The notes below the pieces were generated by a model. It saw only the letters and a program-made list of their open reading frames with translations, made no database searches and had not been told where the DNA came from. A stretch of 64,000 nucleotides of DNA. Source: Desulfurococcaceae archaeon. GTDB taxonomy: Archaea; Thermoproteota; Thermoprotei_A; Sulfolobales; Desulfurococcaceae. The translations under genes were made by a program, and so were the position numbers. Below, in pieces: positions 1 through 10,063 of the stretch (positions are counted from its first letter, which is position 1; every line of letters begins with the position of its first letter). The stretch covers positions 120,616-184,615 of the forward strand of contig JAGDWI010000002.1 in assembly GCA_023269825.1 (NCBI GenBank). Direction: 5' to 3'.

Positions 1-717
1 TTCCAGTAATGCTTCCGCGATGAGTGTACGAGTTACTCTCGCTAAGACTCCGATAGGATACACGGATATAGCTAGAGCAGGAGGTATTATCCTTACTAGT
101 GCATCTATGAACACAGGTATGTTACCCTGTATCAGCGAGTCCAGTAGGTAGAAACCAGTAATCGGGGTAAACCCGGTGCTTAACACTAGTTTACTTGAAA
201 CTCTTCCATAGGGAAGAAACCCGGTAAAAGTGTTCGAAGCAAGGAGTATAAGGGATCCCAGCCAAAAAGTAGGAGTACTCGCGAGAACTATGCTCAGTGA
301 TTGAATAAAACTATCTATTCTACTGCCGCGTTTAATTGCTGAGTACAATCCAAGCCAGACACCTAGAGGAATCGAGAAGAGATAAGTAAATAGTATTAAT
401 TCAAGTGTTGCAGTGAAACCCGAAATAACCACCTGTGATACTGGGATTTTATACGCTATACTTAACCCGAGGTTACCGGTTAGAAAGTTGTAAATGAAAT
501 TAGCTATTTGCACATATAATGGTTTATCTAGGCCTAGCTCTACTCGAGCTAATTCTATGGCTTTAACTGCTCCGGGACCACGAGGGTTACCCGCCCACTT
601 AACAGCTGGATCACCTGGGGTAAGCATTAACAGTAAGTAGGAGAAAACAATGACTCCAAGAATTACAAGTATGGAAAGCATTGTTCTTTTAAAAATATAA
701 TTTAAACTTACAGGCAA
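1..717 (-). CDS. dppB: Oligopeptide/dipeptide ABC transporter permease, DppB-like (3' part cut by window edge)
   Basis: Translating the minus strand gives 239 uninterrupted codons that run off the left edge. The N-terminus (hydrophobic helix ending in the motif LMLTPGDPA, then ELGLDKPLYVQ and later ASTPTFWLG) is typical of DppB/OppB inner-membrane permeases, which form half of the peptide-import channel. I chose the TTG at 717 because it keeps the family's basic YxxKR segment before the first helix. It lies 2 nt after the stop of the upstream binding-protein gene and has a GAGGT-like ribosome site inside that gene's end. The ATG at 681 would cut the basic segment off. The 3' end is missing, so the conserved EAA loop is only partly seen. 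Confidence 0.85.
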   Translation of the reverse strand, partial: MPVSLNYIFKRTMLSILVILGVIVFSYLLLMLTPGDPAVKWAGNPRGPGAVKAIELARVELGLDKPLYVQIANFIYNFLTGNLGLSIAYKIPVSQVVISGFTATLELILFTYLFSIPLGVWLGLYSAIKRGSRIDSFIQSLSIVLASTPTFWLGSLILLASNTFTGFLPYGRVSSKLVLSTGFTPITGFYLLDSLIQGNIPVFIDALVRIIPPALAISVYPIGVLARVTRTLIAEALLE

Positions 718-719
718 TT

Positions 720-2369
720 CTATGACCTTACCTCAACTAGCTCAAATCTTATTACAAACATGTATAACGGGTTGAGTGCTTCCTCAGGTAAATTGATCCT
801 ACCAGAGTATATGAACGGTCTAATTTCATCCCATAATCCCACTGCTGGAACATCCTCATATACTAGTTGCTGAGCTTGCACGTAGAGTTCAATTGCTTTG
901 GTGTAGTTTTCTCCTTCGAGGATCCACGCTGAATCTATTAAATCATCAAATAAATTGTTTTCGTACCCGGCGAAATTCCATTCCTTTGATTCACTGTGTA
1001 ACATTGTATATAGGTAGTCGTACGGTGAAGGAATAGTGGGCCACCAGTCGGCTATCACTAAGTGCGGTGTTTCATCAGGGTTCCTCCAGATCTCTTTGGC
1101 GATATCTTTAAGTCTCGCCCAGTCCTGGGGGTCTAGTTCAACGTTTACTCCAAGTTCCATCATCATGGATTTAAAGATCTCAGCGAATTTCCTTGTTTCC
1201 TCGTAATCTACTTGGTATAGTAGTGTAATAGTGACAGGCGATTTTACTCCTGCAATACTCAAGTACTCTCTTGCTTTCGCTAAGTTATATTGATAAACTA
1301 AGTTATCCACGTGGCCTGGGAAACCATGCGGTAGAACGCCGCTAGCTACTTTACCGTATCCTAATAAAGCGTCGCGAATAATTCTCGACATATCTAATGC
1401 ATGCACTATGGCTAATCTAAACTCTCTTATGTTTGTCGGGTATCTCTTAGTATTGAAGAATAACACGAAATTATGGTACGTCGACAAGTTAATTGATTTA
1501 AATCCTTTCTCAAGCAGTGTTTTAATGTTCTCGCGGGGAACACTGGAAGCTATGTCTATTTCACCGGATAATAATCCATTGTACTGAGCAATAGGCTCAG
1601 TTACTATCTTAATAATAACCACGTCGGGGGCATTAGGGTTGCTTACTTCTCTCCAACCCCACCAATCACTATTTTTCTCTAATTTAACTTCTCTCACTGG
1701 ATCATAGTAGACTAGTTTATAGGGGCCGGTACCTACAGCGTTACCGTTGTTAAACCAGTCTTCTAATTCTCTATCCATGTAGCTTGATACACCAGCTTTT
1801 TCAAGCACGCTTGGTGAGAAAATGTAGGCAGCGTATGAACCAGAAGCCAATAGATCTAGTCTCTGCGGGTAACTCAGCTTGAATTTAACAGTGTACTCGT
1901 CAACTATTTCTATTTCCTCAACAGCGTCCCAAATATAACCCATTCCTCTACCTGTTTCCCTATATATGTCTCGTGCTCTTTCAACGCTTACTTTGACGGC
2001 CGTGGAGTTAAATGGAGTGCCATCATGGAACTTAACTCCTTTCCGTAAGTAGAATACCCACTCTTTTCCATCACTGCTACTAGTCCAGTTAACTGCTAAA
2101 CGAGGTTTCACTTCACTTGTTTTATAATCGTAGTATGTTAGTGTCTCGTAAATTGAACCCAATACCACTAAACCTGTGTCGTCTTCAACGCTGGGGTCTA
2201 TTCCAGTTATCTTGTCATTATATGCGTATACTACTACTTTCTGTTCAATGCTAGGAGCTTGAGGTTTAGTGTAAACATATAAGAATACTATGGATACCAC
2301 TAAAGCAGCAATCAAGACTACTCCTATGTAATATGTTTTCTTACTCACTTCTTCTCCCATCTTTTTCAA
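720..2369 (-). CDS. dppA: ABC transporter substrate-binding protein, family 5 (peptide/oligosaccharide binding, DppA-like)
   Basis: A 549-residue extracytoplasmic solute-binding protein. An N-terminal basic segment and one hydrophobic helix (about residues 10-33) make a signal or membrane anchor, followed by family-5 landmarks: WTSSSDGKEWVFYLRKGVKFHDGTPFN, GTGPYKL, and a C-terminal lobe with LLYQVDYEETRKFAEIF. It should bind peptides or oligosaccharides outside the membrane and hand them to the DppB-like permease encoded immediately downstream on the same strand. The ligand cannot be told from sequence. There is no lipobox Cys; anchoring by the N-terminal helix is common in crenarchaea. Start taken as the ATG at 2369. 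Confidence 0.85.
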   Translation of the reverse strand: MKKMGEEVSKKTYYIGVVLIAALVVSIVFLYVYTKPQAPSIEQKVVVYAYNDKITGIDPSVEDDTGLVVLGSIYETLTYYDYKTSEVKPRLAVNWTSSSDGKEWVFYLRKGVKFHDGTPFNSTAVKVSVERARDIYRETGRGMGYIWDAVEEIEIVDEYTVKFKLSYPQRLDLLASGSYAAYIFSPSVLEKAGVSSYMDRELEDWFNNGNAVGTGPYKLVYYDPVREVKLEKNSDWWGWREVSNPNAPDVVIIKIVTEPIAQYNGLLSGEIDIASSVPRENIKTLLEKGFKSINLSTYHNFVLFFNTKRYPTNIREFRLAIVHALDMSRIIRDALLGYGKVASGVLPHGFPGHVDNLVYQYNLAKAREYLSIAGVKSPVTITLLYQVDYEETRKFAEIFKSMMMELGVNVELDPQDWARLKDIAKEIWRNPDETPHLVIADWWPTIPSPYDYLYTMLHSESKEWNFAGYENNLFDDLIDSAWILEGENYTKAIELYVQAQQLVYEDVPAVGLWDEIRPFIYSGRINLPEEALNPLYMFVIRFELVEVRS

Positions 2370-2494
2370 TGTGCTTTATATTAGTAGGATTTTTAAACCT
2401 TATAACACGGTGTTAGCCCCTTTTTCTCTCGTGAAAATTATTTAAATAGCTAAATTAATTTTGACTAGATCAAATGATAAGTATCTATCACACA

Positions 2495-2502
2495 TTTAAA
2501 AA
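2495..2502 (+). promoter_or_regulatory. TATA box of the GAPOR gene
   Basis: TTTAAAAA sits about 40 nt before the TTG start of the GAPOR gene in a short AT-rich divergent region. It predicts a transcription start near 2525-2530, just ahead of the G-rich ribosome site at 2527-2533. Confidence 0.5.
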
Positions 2503-2538
2503 CTTAGCTCAATATACTATAAACATGGGGGGTTCTGT

Positions 2539-4500
2539 TTGCAACGTTCAAAGAATACCTATAGAGTAATATTCATTGATGCAACTAAAAGAACATATTG
2601 GATTGAGGAATTCCCAATCAGTGAGATAACTGGACCAATAGACCTAGGAGTAAAACTACACTTAGAACGCTATGAATCGTGGAGGAAACCTGCTTATCAC
2701 CCTGATAATGCGTTAATCATTGGTGCAGGAGTATTTGCAGGCACAAAGCTATATGGTTCTCACAGGTTTATCGCGGTTTTCAAGAGCCCTATGACTAACG
2801 GATTACATGCAGCAGCAATGGGTGGTGCAGCCTACCAGTTTAACGTAAACGCTGATGCAATAGTATTAGTAGGAAAGAGCAGTAAACCCTTAATTGTTAA
2901 AATATTCGACAACGGTGACGGGAAACCCGTTGTAGAGTTCTATGAGTTGGAGTTAGATAAATTGCTAAGTATATGGAGAGATTATAAGGGTCTAAAAGGA
3001 GTTTACGCTCTCCAAGAGTACTTAACGGATACATTCAGAGACTTCTACGAGAAGTATCCGAGTCGCAGCATATTAGTAGGGCCCGGCTCACTGTACACTA
3101 ATACTGGTGCACTCGCATCTCTAACATTGATTAAAGGCAAGATAGACTATGGTAGTGAGGACTTCGCAGCTAGAGCAGGCGGCGGTAGTGTATTATTGAA
3201 AGCACATGGAGTAGTCGCAGTAATTTACGGAGGTCTATATGATCGATCCAAAGATCAACCAGCGGATCTCACGGATATCACAGCGTTGAACAAACTGTAC
3301 ACTGAGTTGATGGGTAAACCTTACACACAGGTTGTTATTGAAGCAGGTGTAAAGTACAGGTACGATCCCAAGGTGAAAAGCGGTGGAACATTCGGTGGAA
3401 ACTACCCGCATCTCGGTGTTACAACTCCAATGTTGCATTGGAACATGATATACTACAGCAAAGACGTAAGGCAAAAATTACACGAGTTAATAATGAAGTA
3501 CATGTGGGAACCATTCAATAAAGAAACCATTGAAACAAAGAGCTGGAAGACTTGTGGTGAACCATGTCCACTAGTCTGTAAGAAAGTGAGGAAAAGTAGG
3601 TACAAGAGCGACTACGAACCATACAATGGCTTAGGGCCATTTATTGGAATATTTGATGTACATGAAATCGAGAAAGTTGTTGAACTAGCGGACGCGTATG
3701 GAATAGATGCAATTGAGCTAGGATACATTATAGGACTAGTATTCGAGGCAGTGTACCGGGGATTATTGAAACCAGAAGAAGTAGGTTTACTCGGTAAACC
3801 AGAGTTAGACCCCGGTAAAGCAAGCCCCGAGACATCTGCGTGGAATGCTAAACTAGCTGTTGAATTAGTTGAGAAATTAGCCTTTGGTTTAAACCCTGTT
3901 CTAAGAATAATAGGTGAGCGCGGAGTACGCGATGGTGCGAAAATACTTGACTTACTCTACGCTGATAGGTTAGCTAGTGTAGGCATAAAATTCAGTGATT
4001 TACCTGTCTACGCAGTGTTTGGCGAAAAAGGACACATATCTCCAAACTATTATTGGACACCTGGTTTAGTAGCTCCATTATATGTACTGGGTAAGTATTG
4101 GACAGTTTATACTGGCGTCTTCATGGAACCAGAGGAGTTCGCTGCGAAGTCGCTTGAGAGAGCAGTCTACGAGTTGCTAGTTGAGAACGCGGGATACTGT
4201 AGATTCCATAGAGGGTGGGCGGAGAAAACGCTACCAATACTACTCGAAAAATATTATGGAGTTAAAGAACCACTTAAGAAAGCGCGAGAAACATATAAAC
4301 AGGTAGCGAAATACCAGAAACTCGCTGGTTCTCAACCGCAACCATGGGATTCCAAGAGAATCATAGAATTTATGGCTAAAGCAGCTGAGGAGTATGGAAA
4401 CACCAAGTGGGCTGAGTTATTTAAGAAAGACATGTATAGTGCAGCTGAAGAGTGGTGGAGTAGATTCTATAGGAAAGTAGAAGAATTATTAGCACAGTAA
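2539..4500 (+). CDS. gor: Glyceraldehyde-3-phosphate:ferredoxin oxidoreductase (GAPOR), tungsten enzyme
   Basis: 653 residues, the same length I recall for Pyrococcus furiosus GAPOR, and closely similar in its signature parts: HELIMKYMWEPFNKE, then TCGEPCPLVCKK carrying three Cys (about residues 338, 342, 346), with the fourth candidate ligand in GYCRFHRGW (about 553). It oxidises glyceraldehyde-3-phosphate to 3-phosphoglycerate with ferredoxin as acceptor, using a bis-tungstopterin and one [4Fe-4S] cluster, in the modified Embden-Meyerhof pathway of the cytoplasm. The start is TTG at 2539 after a GGGGGGTT ribosome site; the ATG at 2525 is out of frame. It is a single gene, divergent from dppA. 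Its cofactor needs MoeA- and MoaD-type proteins, both also in this window. Confidence 0.9.
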   Translation: MQRSKNTYRVIFIDATKRTYWIEEFPISEITGPIDLGVKLHLERYESWRKPAYHPDNALIIGAGVFAGTKLYGSHRFIAVFKSPMTNGLHAAAMGGAAYQFNVNADAIVLVGKSSKPLIVKIFDNGDGKPVVEFYELELDKLLSIWRDYKGLKGVYALQEYLTDTFRDFYEKYPSRSILVGPGSLYTNTGALASLTLIKGKIDYGSEDFAARAGGGSVLLKAHGVVAVIYGGLYDRSKDQPADLTDITALNKLYTELMGKPYTQVVIEAGVKYRYDPKVKSGGTFGGNYPHLGVTTPMLHWNMIYYSKDVRQKLHELIMKYMWEPFNKETIETKSWKTCGEPCPLVCKKVRKSRYKSDYEPYNGLGPFIGIFDVHEIEKVVELADAYGIDAIELGYIIGLVFEAVYRGLLKPEEVGLLGKPELDPGKASPETSAWNAKLAVELVEKLAFGLNPVLRIIGERGVRDGAKILDLLYADRLASVGIKFSDLPVYAVFGEKGHISPNYYWTPGLVAPLYVLGKYWTVYTGVFMEPEEFAAKSLERAVYELLVENAGYCRFHRGWAEKTLPILLEKYYGVKEPLKKARETYKQVAKYQKLAGSQPQPWDSKRIIEFMAKAAEEYGNTKWAELFKKDMYSAAEEWWSRFYRKVEELLAQ

Positions 4501-4511
4501 ATCCGTAATTC

Positions 4512-4518
4512 TTTTTTT
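4512..4518 (+). terminator. Oligo-T terminator after GAPOR gene
   Basis: A run of seven T residues 11 nt after the GAPOR stop codon, in the position and form of an archaeal oligo-T transcription terminator. No hairpin precedes it. Confidence 0.45.
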
Positions 4519-4592
4519 AACACTCATTACTATTTTTATAAAATACTTCACCATATATCTCTCCTAGCAGTATTCCGGGTTGAAGTGTAAAA

Positions 4593-6812
4593 ATGAGTGA
4601 ATTAGTTAACTGCATACTAGATGCTTTACCGGAGATACTCGTTAAAATCATGAAGATAGATAAGGAGTTAGTTAAGTCGCTTATTGAATCCGGTAAACTA
4701 AGAGTTGCTCCCACACCAGATCCAAGGCTCGGTGATTACGGAGTTTCATTACACTTTTTACTGAAAGGCATTGAGCGGGATAAATGGGTGGAATTAGGTA
4801 ACGAGTTATCGAGAGAACTGTATGCTGCTACTAGAGATAAATGCTGGGTTGAAAGAGTAGATTTCGTTAATGGTTACTTGAACTTTACATTAAACTACTT
4901 CAACATGCTTGGCAAACTCGTCGATCTACTCGTAAAAGGCGAAGTAAGCAAGGAGTTGATGAACGTGGGTAGAGGAATTAAAGTCATAGTTGAACACACG
5001 AGCGCTAACCCTGTTCATCCATTGCATATTGGCAGTGGGAGAAACAGCGTGATCGGTGATACTTATGCTAGATTACTGAGGAAACTGGGATTTAGCGTTG
5101 AAACCAGATTCTATGTAAATGATCTTGGCAGGCAAGTAGCAATACTTGCATATGGCGTTAAAATAGTTGAGTCAAAGAGTATATCGCGACCCGAGGGAAT
5201 AAAACCTGATCACTGGTACGGTGTTATATATGCTTTAACCAATATTCTCATTGAATTAAGTAGGTTAAGGGAGGAAATTAAAGGGAAACTAAGTGAACTA
5301 GTTGATCTATGTGAAAAAACATGTAACAATATTCTATCAGAGGAAGCAACTGGAAATATTCCAAGAGATATTGCTTTCACAATATGCGGGATATCATTGA
5401 AACGTAATCTTAAACTCGAAACACTGAAACAAGCTAAATCTTTATACATTAAGCTTAAGCAATTAAAGAAGATGAGTAGCAATAGTGAAGTGTCTACATT
5501 ACTAAGTGTTCTCGAGGACTTAAGAACCAGAGTTAAAGAATACTATGAATACGTGAAAGCAGAAAGAGCACTATCAGCGAATTTCCCTGAAGTATACAAT
5601 GCGTTGAGAACCGAAGTAAGAAACCACTTGGAAGCAGAAAAAGAGATATCGAAATTGATGTCGCAGGCGGAGAAAGAGGATCCCGAAACACTGCAGTTTT
5701 TCAGGAGAATATGCGAGGATGTTCTAAATGGATTTAAACAAACACTGGAGAGCATTGGAATAAACTTTAATGCTTTCGACTTCGAGTCGAGTAGTGAAGT
5801 ACTGAGTGAAGCCCACAACGTAGTAAGCGATTTACTTAAAACTAACTATGCTAAGGTTATTGAAGGAGGAGCAGTTGAAGTGGATCTTAATGCGGCATCA
5901 AGAGATCACGACTACATTAGAAACCTCTTTCACCCTGATCAAGCTGGTAGATTCGTGGTTAGAAGAAGAGATGGAACCACACTATACATTACAAGGGATA
6001 TCGCGTACACTTTATATAAGTTCAGGAAACTTGGAGCCGAAAAAGTGTACAATGTGATCGCGGTTGAGCAATCAAGAGAGCAAAGGCAACTTAAAGCAGT
6101 TCTATATATCCTAGGGTATCTCAAAGAAGCAGAGAACCTGCATCATTTCTCCTATGAAATGGTACACTTAAAGGGTATGCGGATGAGTGGGCGAAGGGGA
6201 GTATATTACACTATTGATGAAATGTTAATCGATAACAAGCTATCAATTCTCAAGAAACTAATGGAGAAAGAAAAAACACAGAATATTGAGGAACTCATTC
6301 AAGTAGCCGATAAGATCGCCATAGCTAATACCCGAGCGGTATTGATATCCGTTGACCCAGGTAAAGTCCTAGTATTCGATCCCGAGAAAGCGGGTGAAAT
6401 AGAGTACGGTGTCATAGTGGAGTACGCGTTTGTCAGAGCACAGGGAATTATTAGAAACCTGTGGGGCCTGGAATTCCTAGATAATAGCACCGAAGTATGC
6501 AATAAAATACTTGAACTAGCTAAAAGCATTCGAGAAACGGAGTTATCAGTGGAAGAGAAAAAAATCGTTGAGTCGCTCGCGATGTTTAACTCTGTGTTAA
6601 GTAAATCGTATATTGAGATGAAGCCAAATAAGATACTAGAGTACGCGGTTAATCTAGCATTAGATTTCAATAGATTTTACGAGAAATACCCCATAATAAG
6701 TGAGCGAGATGAATCTAAGAGAAACATACGAGTATTAATAACTGTGCTTACAATGTTAGCTCTTTCAGAGTTAATGGATATAATGGGTTTCCCTAAGCTT
6801 AGGAGAATGTAA
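4593..6812 (+). CDS. argS: Arginyl-tRNA synthetase
   Basis: 739-residue class I aminoacyl-tRNA synthetase charging tRNA-Arg. The HIGH-type signature appears as HPLHIGSGRNSVIGD (around residue 144). The second half has YITRDIAYTLYKF, then HLKGMRMSGRRG, which replaces the KMSKS loop (around 529), followed by a helical C-terminal anticodon-binding domain. A long helical, charged insertion (about residues 200-400) lies between the two halves of the catalytic domain. The archaeal HIGSG form is a known variant of HIGH and does not imply loss of function. It starts at the ATG at 4593 and is followed after 12 nt by a transporter gene on the same strand. Confidence 0.93.
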   Translation: MSELVNCILDALPEILVKIMKIDKELVKSLIESGKLRVAPTPDPRLGDYGVSLHFLLKGIERDKWVELGNELSRELYAATRDKCWVERVDFVNGYLNFTLNYFNMLGKLVDLLVKGEVSKELMNVGRGIKVIVEHTSANPVHPLHIGSGRNSVIGDTYARLLRKLGFSVETRFYVNDLGRQVAILAYGVKIVESKSISRPEGIKPDHWYGVIYALTNILIELSRLREEIKGKLSELVDLCEKTCNNILSEEATGNIPRDIAFTICGISLKRNLKLETLKQAKSLYIKLKQLKKMSSNSEVSTLLSVLEDLRTRVKEYYEYVKAERALSANFPEVYNALRTEVRNHLEAEKEISKLMSQAEKEDPETLQFFRRICEDVLNGFKQTLESIGINFNAFDFESSSEVLSEAHNVVSDLLKTNYAKVIEGGAVEVDLNAASRDHDYIRNLFHPDQAGRFVVRRRDGTTLYITRDIAYTLYKFRKLGAEKVYNVIAVEQSREQRQLKAVLYILGYLKEAENLHHFSYEMVHLKGMRMSGRRGVYYTIDEMLIDNKLSILKKLMEKEKTQNIEELIQVADKIAIANTRAVLISVDPGKVLVFDPEKAGEIEYGVIVEYAFVRAQGIIRNLWGLEFLDNSTEVCNKILELAKSIRETELSVEEKKIVESLAMFNSVLSKSYIEMKPNKILEYAVNLALDFNRFYEKYPIISERDESKRNIRVLITVLTMLALSELMDIMGFPKLRRM

Positions 6813-6824
6813 GCTGGTTGAAAC

Positions 6825-7742
6825 ATGAATCGTTCCAAGGAAAAATTATTACTGTTTTTCTCGATTCTGGTTATATGGGTATCCATAAGCTCTGCGAGCG
6901 TGTTGGTGGTATTATCCCAGGCTCCCGCGGAAGCATGTGCTTTTTGGCGGCTCTTCCTCTCGTTGCCTTTACTGTTCATCGTGGGGTTACTTAACGGGAG
7001 ATCATCATCTATTAGAAGCATTAAACTCCACCACATGGTATCAGGTTTATCGTTATCACTGCACTTCGCACTCTGGATGCATAGTTTAATATTAATTCCA
7101 ATATATGTGAGCACGCTTCTAGTTACGATGTATCCATTATACTCCCTCATGATCGAGCTTGCACTGACTAAAAGAAAACCATCAATCATACAGATAGCTG
7201 GGATCTTTCTGTGTTCTATACTATTGGCTATGCTTCTCGGAGTGAATGAACTAGTATTTAACATGGGGGCATTGGAGGCTTTTATTGCAGGGTTATTTGC
7301 CGCTGTTTACTTCGTATCGGGGCACTATGCAAGGTCTAAATTGAAGGAATCAACGGTAGATTACGCTATTAAATCGTACTTCGTGGCAGCGATTGCTACG
7401 ATGTTGATTGCTTTTCTCAAGGGAGTTGAGTTAATACGTTATGATGCGTATAAGTACATGTATTTTCTATTGATGGCCATTATTCCAATGATGTTTGGCC
7501 ATACCTTAATGAATTTTCTCTTGGAAAAATACTCTGCTTCCATTGTTACCTCGGTTAGTTACGGTGAACCATTCGGAGCTGGTTTACTCGCTTACTTTAT
7601 ACTGGGTCAGGAGATCACGATGAGTCAAATCATACTTGGCTTAGCAATAATGATTACGGTTTTTATTACGGTATCGAGTTCAAATATCAATGGATTGAGT
7701 GATAAATTTGAAAGCTTTAATCAACCTTGTAAGCATCGATGA
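6825..7742 (+). CDS. EamA/DMT-superfamily transporter
   Basis: 305 residues with about ten hydrophobic segments arranged as two five-helix repeats. The motifs AEACAFWRLFLSLP near the N-terminus and GEPFGAGLLAYFILGQE near the C-terminus are typical of EamA-type drug/metabolite exporters. It should be an integral membrane carrier of small metabolites; the substrate is unknown. It starts 12 nt after argS, and its last 44 nt overlap the start of moeA in another frame, so the run argS-eamA-moeA-thiL is probably one transcript. Confidence 0.85.
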   Translation: MNRSKEKLLLFFSILVIWVSISSASVLVVLSQAPAEACAFWRLFLSLPLLFIVGLLNGRSSSIRSIKLHHMVSGLSLSLHFALWMHSLILIPIYVSTLLVTMYPLYSLMIELALTKRKPSIIQIAGIFLCSILLAMLLGVNELVFNMGALEAFIAGLFAAVYFVSGHYARSKLKESTVDYAIKSYFVAAIATMLIAFLKGVELIRYDAYKYMYFLLMAIIPMMFGHTLMNFLLEKYSASIVTSVSYGEPFGAGLLAYFILGQEITMSQIILGLAIMITVFITVSSSNINGLSDKFESFNQPCKHR

Positions 7743-8946
7743 TGCCATAGAACGCTTAGCGATGGCTCTCGATAAAACTATAGTGCTTGATGTAGAAGAA
7801 TTAACCATACTTAACTCGGTTAATAGGATACTAGCTGAAGACATATACGCAGAAATAGATAGACCTGAAGTCGATGTAACAGCTGTTGATGGATACGCAG
7901 TTAGAAGCATTGATACCGTGGGTGCATCCCAGTATAATCCATTGGAATTAAGTATTGTGGGCGTTCTTAAACCAGGTCAAAAACCATTAGAGAAATGTCT
8001 AGATCCCGGCACCGCTATAAGAGTTCACACGGGTGCACCAATACCGTGTGGAGCAGACGCAGTTGTAATGGATGAAGATATAAGTATATCTAAGGATCAC
8101 CTGGTCATCTATAAACCTGTTCCCCAGGGTTTAAACATTATTCGACGTGGAGAAGACTTCGCTAGAGGAGATTTACTTGCACATAAGGGAAGCGTTATTA
8201 AACCATCCATAATAGCGGCTTTAACTGCATCGGGAATAAGCAGAGTTAGAGTATATCGAAAAATAAATGTATCCGTGCTCGCAGTGGGTGACGAGTTAGT
8301 AGAACCTGGTGAAGAACACGTTGAGGGAAAAACGTATAACTCCACGGCATATATCGTTTACTCTCTTCTTCAACGAGATGGATTATTCGATGTTAACTAT
8401 GTGGGAATAGTACCCGATGACTCAAGAGAACTCGAGGAAGCTGTTGCAAGAGAAATAAGTAAGGGTGCAGATCTCGTGATAACAACGGGGGGCACTGGTG
8501 TAAGTGAATCCGATGTTGTTTACTATTTGATTAAACGAGGAGAACAAGTCTTCAGAGGAGTCAGAATGCGCCCAGGTAGGCCTACGTCGAGCTTTATCTA
8601 CGGTAATAAGTTAATTATGTGTCTTTCAGGCTTCCCCGTTGCTGCCTGGACTGGTTACGAGGTTCTCTTGCGCCGTGCAATCATGAAGTGGCTTAATATA
8701 AGAGGGTTTGAAAGACGCGTTGTGAATGCCCTGCTAACTAGGAGAATACCAAACACGGTTGGATATAGTTCAGTGATAAGAGTAAAAGTTCACCTTGATA
8801 AAGGAGTTTACTTCGCTGAACCATATATGTTAAGGGGAAGCGGTGTGATATCGAGTCTACTGAGAACAAATGGGTATGTGATCATACCGGAAAGCGTTGA
8901 AGGATACGAGAAAAATACACCAGTGCAGGTATATCTCTATGACTAA
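7699..8946 (+). CDS. moeA: Molybdopterin molybdenumtransferase MoeA
   Basis: 415 residues. It inserts molybdate or tungstate into adenylylated molybdopterin, the last step of pterin-cofactor synthesis. Family marks in order: DRPEVDVTAVDGYAVR near residue 55, GAPIPCGADAVVMDED, the MoCF-like domain with TTGGTGVSESD, then RPGRPTSSF and LSGFPVAAW, and a C-terminal beta domain (domain IV). The window codes for two tungstopterin aldehyde oxidoreductases that need this cofactor. Start is GTG at 7699 (TTG at 7708 is also possible), overlapping the end of the transporter gene. The stop overlaps thiL. Confidence 0.92.
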   Translation: MINLKALINLVSIDDAIERLAMALDKTIVLDVEELTILNSVNRILAEDIYAEIDRPEVDVTAVDGYAVRSIDTVGASQYNPLELSIVGVLKPGQKPLEKCLDPGTAIRVHTGAPIPCGADAVVMDEDISISKDHLVIYKPVPQGLNIIRRGEDFARGDLLAHKGSVIKPSIIAALTASGISRVRVYRKINVSVLAVGDELVEPGEEHVEGKTYNSTAYIVYSLLQRDGLFDVNYVGIVPDDSRELEEAVAREISKGADLVITTGGTGVSESDVVYYLIKRGEQVFRGVRMRPGRPTSSFIYGNKLIMCLSGFPVAAWTGYEVLLRRAIMKWLNIRGFERRVVNALLTRRIPNTVGYSSVIRVKVHLDKGVYFAEPYMLRGSGVISSLLRTNGYVIIPESVEGYEKNTPVQVYLYD

Positions 8947-9949
8947 AATACGTGGAGAATCAGATAAAACTACGTTGAACGAGCTAACGGAAGAAGACGT
9001 TGTTCAACTAATAACTGAAAAAATCGTTAACGGTCCAGGAGTAGGCGAGTACTTGAAACACCCCGATGATGCACGTGATTTATTGCCGAAAGCCCCTAGA
9101 ATACTGCTTTCCATGGATGCATATTCTATTGAATCATTAATGCTACCTTGGAGAACACGCTTTGACCTTGGTTGGGCTAGTTTAACGGGTGCAATCAGCG
9201 ATATTGTGGCTAAAGGAGGCATACCATATGCATGTATGATAGCGCTAGGATTACCTAAAACTATGAGAGTAGAATCCCTTGAAGAACTACTCGATGGTAT
9301 ATATGAAGCGAGTAAGTATTATGGAGTAAAAATCCTGGGAGGAGACACTAATAGTAGTATTGAGGAATGGATAGCTGTATCAGTAATAGGGTTTACAACC
9401 GCGAAAACTCCTCCCAGTCGCAGGGGCTTAAAACCCGGAGACATCATTGTCGCCACGGGTATCTACGGAGCAATGGGGTATGTAGTGAAACATGGATTTG
9501 AGAAATCCATGAAAGAACCATGGGTAGTCACATACACTAAGAGACCTAAGGTGAAAGTAGAGCAAGGATACGTCATAGAAAGCAACTACAGGTTTATAAC
9601 GGCAAGCATGGATGTAAGCGATGGACTTGGATACACGCTAAACGAGTTAAGTAAACTAAGCGGGTATGGATTAAAATTAACTAATCCTCCGAAGACCCCT
9701 GAGAAAATCATTGAAATCTGCGATAACAGCGTAGAATGCATCATGGAATATGCTTTAATTGGCGGCGAAGAATATGGAGTAGTTATAGGTATTAAACCCG
9801 AGGGATTCAAGAACGTTGTCAAGGAACTAGAATATTTCAACGTAGACTATGCCACTATAGGTGTCGTAGCGAGCTCTGAACCAGGAGTATACATTAACGA
9901 TAAAAAAGTATCATTTAAAAGATATGATCAATTCAAGAAATGGGTTTAA
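8939..9949 (+). CDS. thiL: Thiamine-monophosphate kinase family (ThiL/AIR synthase-like)
   Basis: A protein of about 336 residues of the PurM/ThiL fold. Seen: HPDDARDLL (the GDDAA metal/ATP motif), TGAISDIVAKGG, ILGGDTNSS and MDVSDGLGYTLNELSKLSG, all in ThiL order. It would phosphorylate thiamine phosphate to thiamine diphosphate, the cofactor of the POR and KOR enzymes encoded in this window. I took the ATG at 8939, which overlaps the moeA stop by 8 nt as expected for translational coupling; an upstream in-frame start at 8897 lies wholly inside moeA. An AIR-synthase-like enzyme of other specificity is possible. Confidence 0.8.
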   Translation: MTKIRGESDKTTLNELTEEDVVQLITEKIVNGPGVGEYLKHPDDARDLLPKAPRILLSMDAYSIESLMLPWRTRFDLGWASLTGAISDIVAKGGIPYACMIALGLPKTMRVESLEELLDGIYEASKYYGVKILGGDTNSSIEEWIAVSVIGFTTAKTPPSRRGLKPGDIIVATGIYGAMGYVVKHGFEKSMKEPWVVTYTKRPKVKVEQGYVIESNYRFITASMDVSDGLGYTLNELSKLSGYGLKLTNPPKTPEKIIEICDNSVECIMEYALIGGEEYGVVIGIKPEGFKNVVKELEYFNVDYATIGVVASSEPGVYINDKKVSFKRYDQFKKWV

Positions 9950-10063
9950 GTCAATTTTCCCGCTAAGCTAACGGTATTTCAGCATCTGAGATACAAGTAT
10001 AGTTAACTATTGGTCTTTAAAAACATGATCAGATATTAAAGGGTAAGCTAGGGGCATTCACCG

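Noticed and set aside
6677..7264. 195-codon minus-strand open frame
   Set aside because: Antisense to the argS end and the DMT transporter, both well supported; composition is not protein-like.
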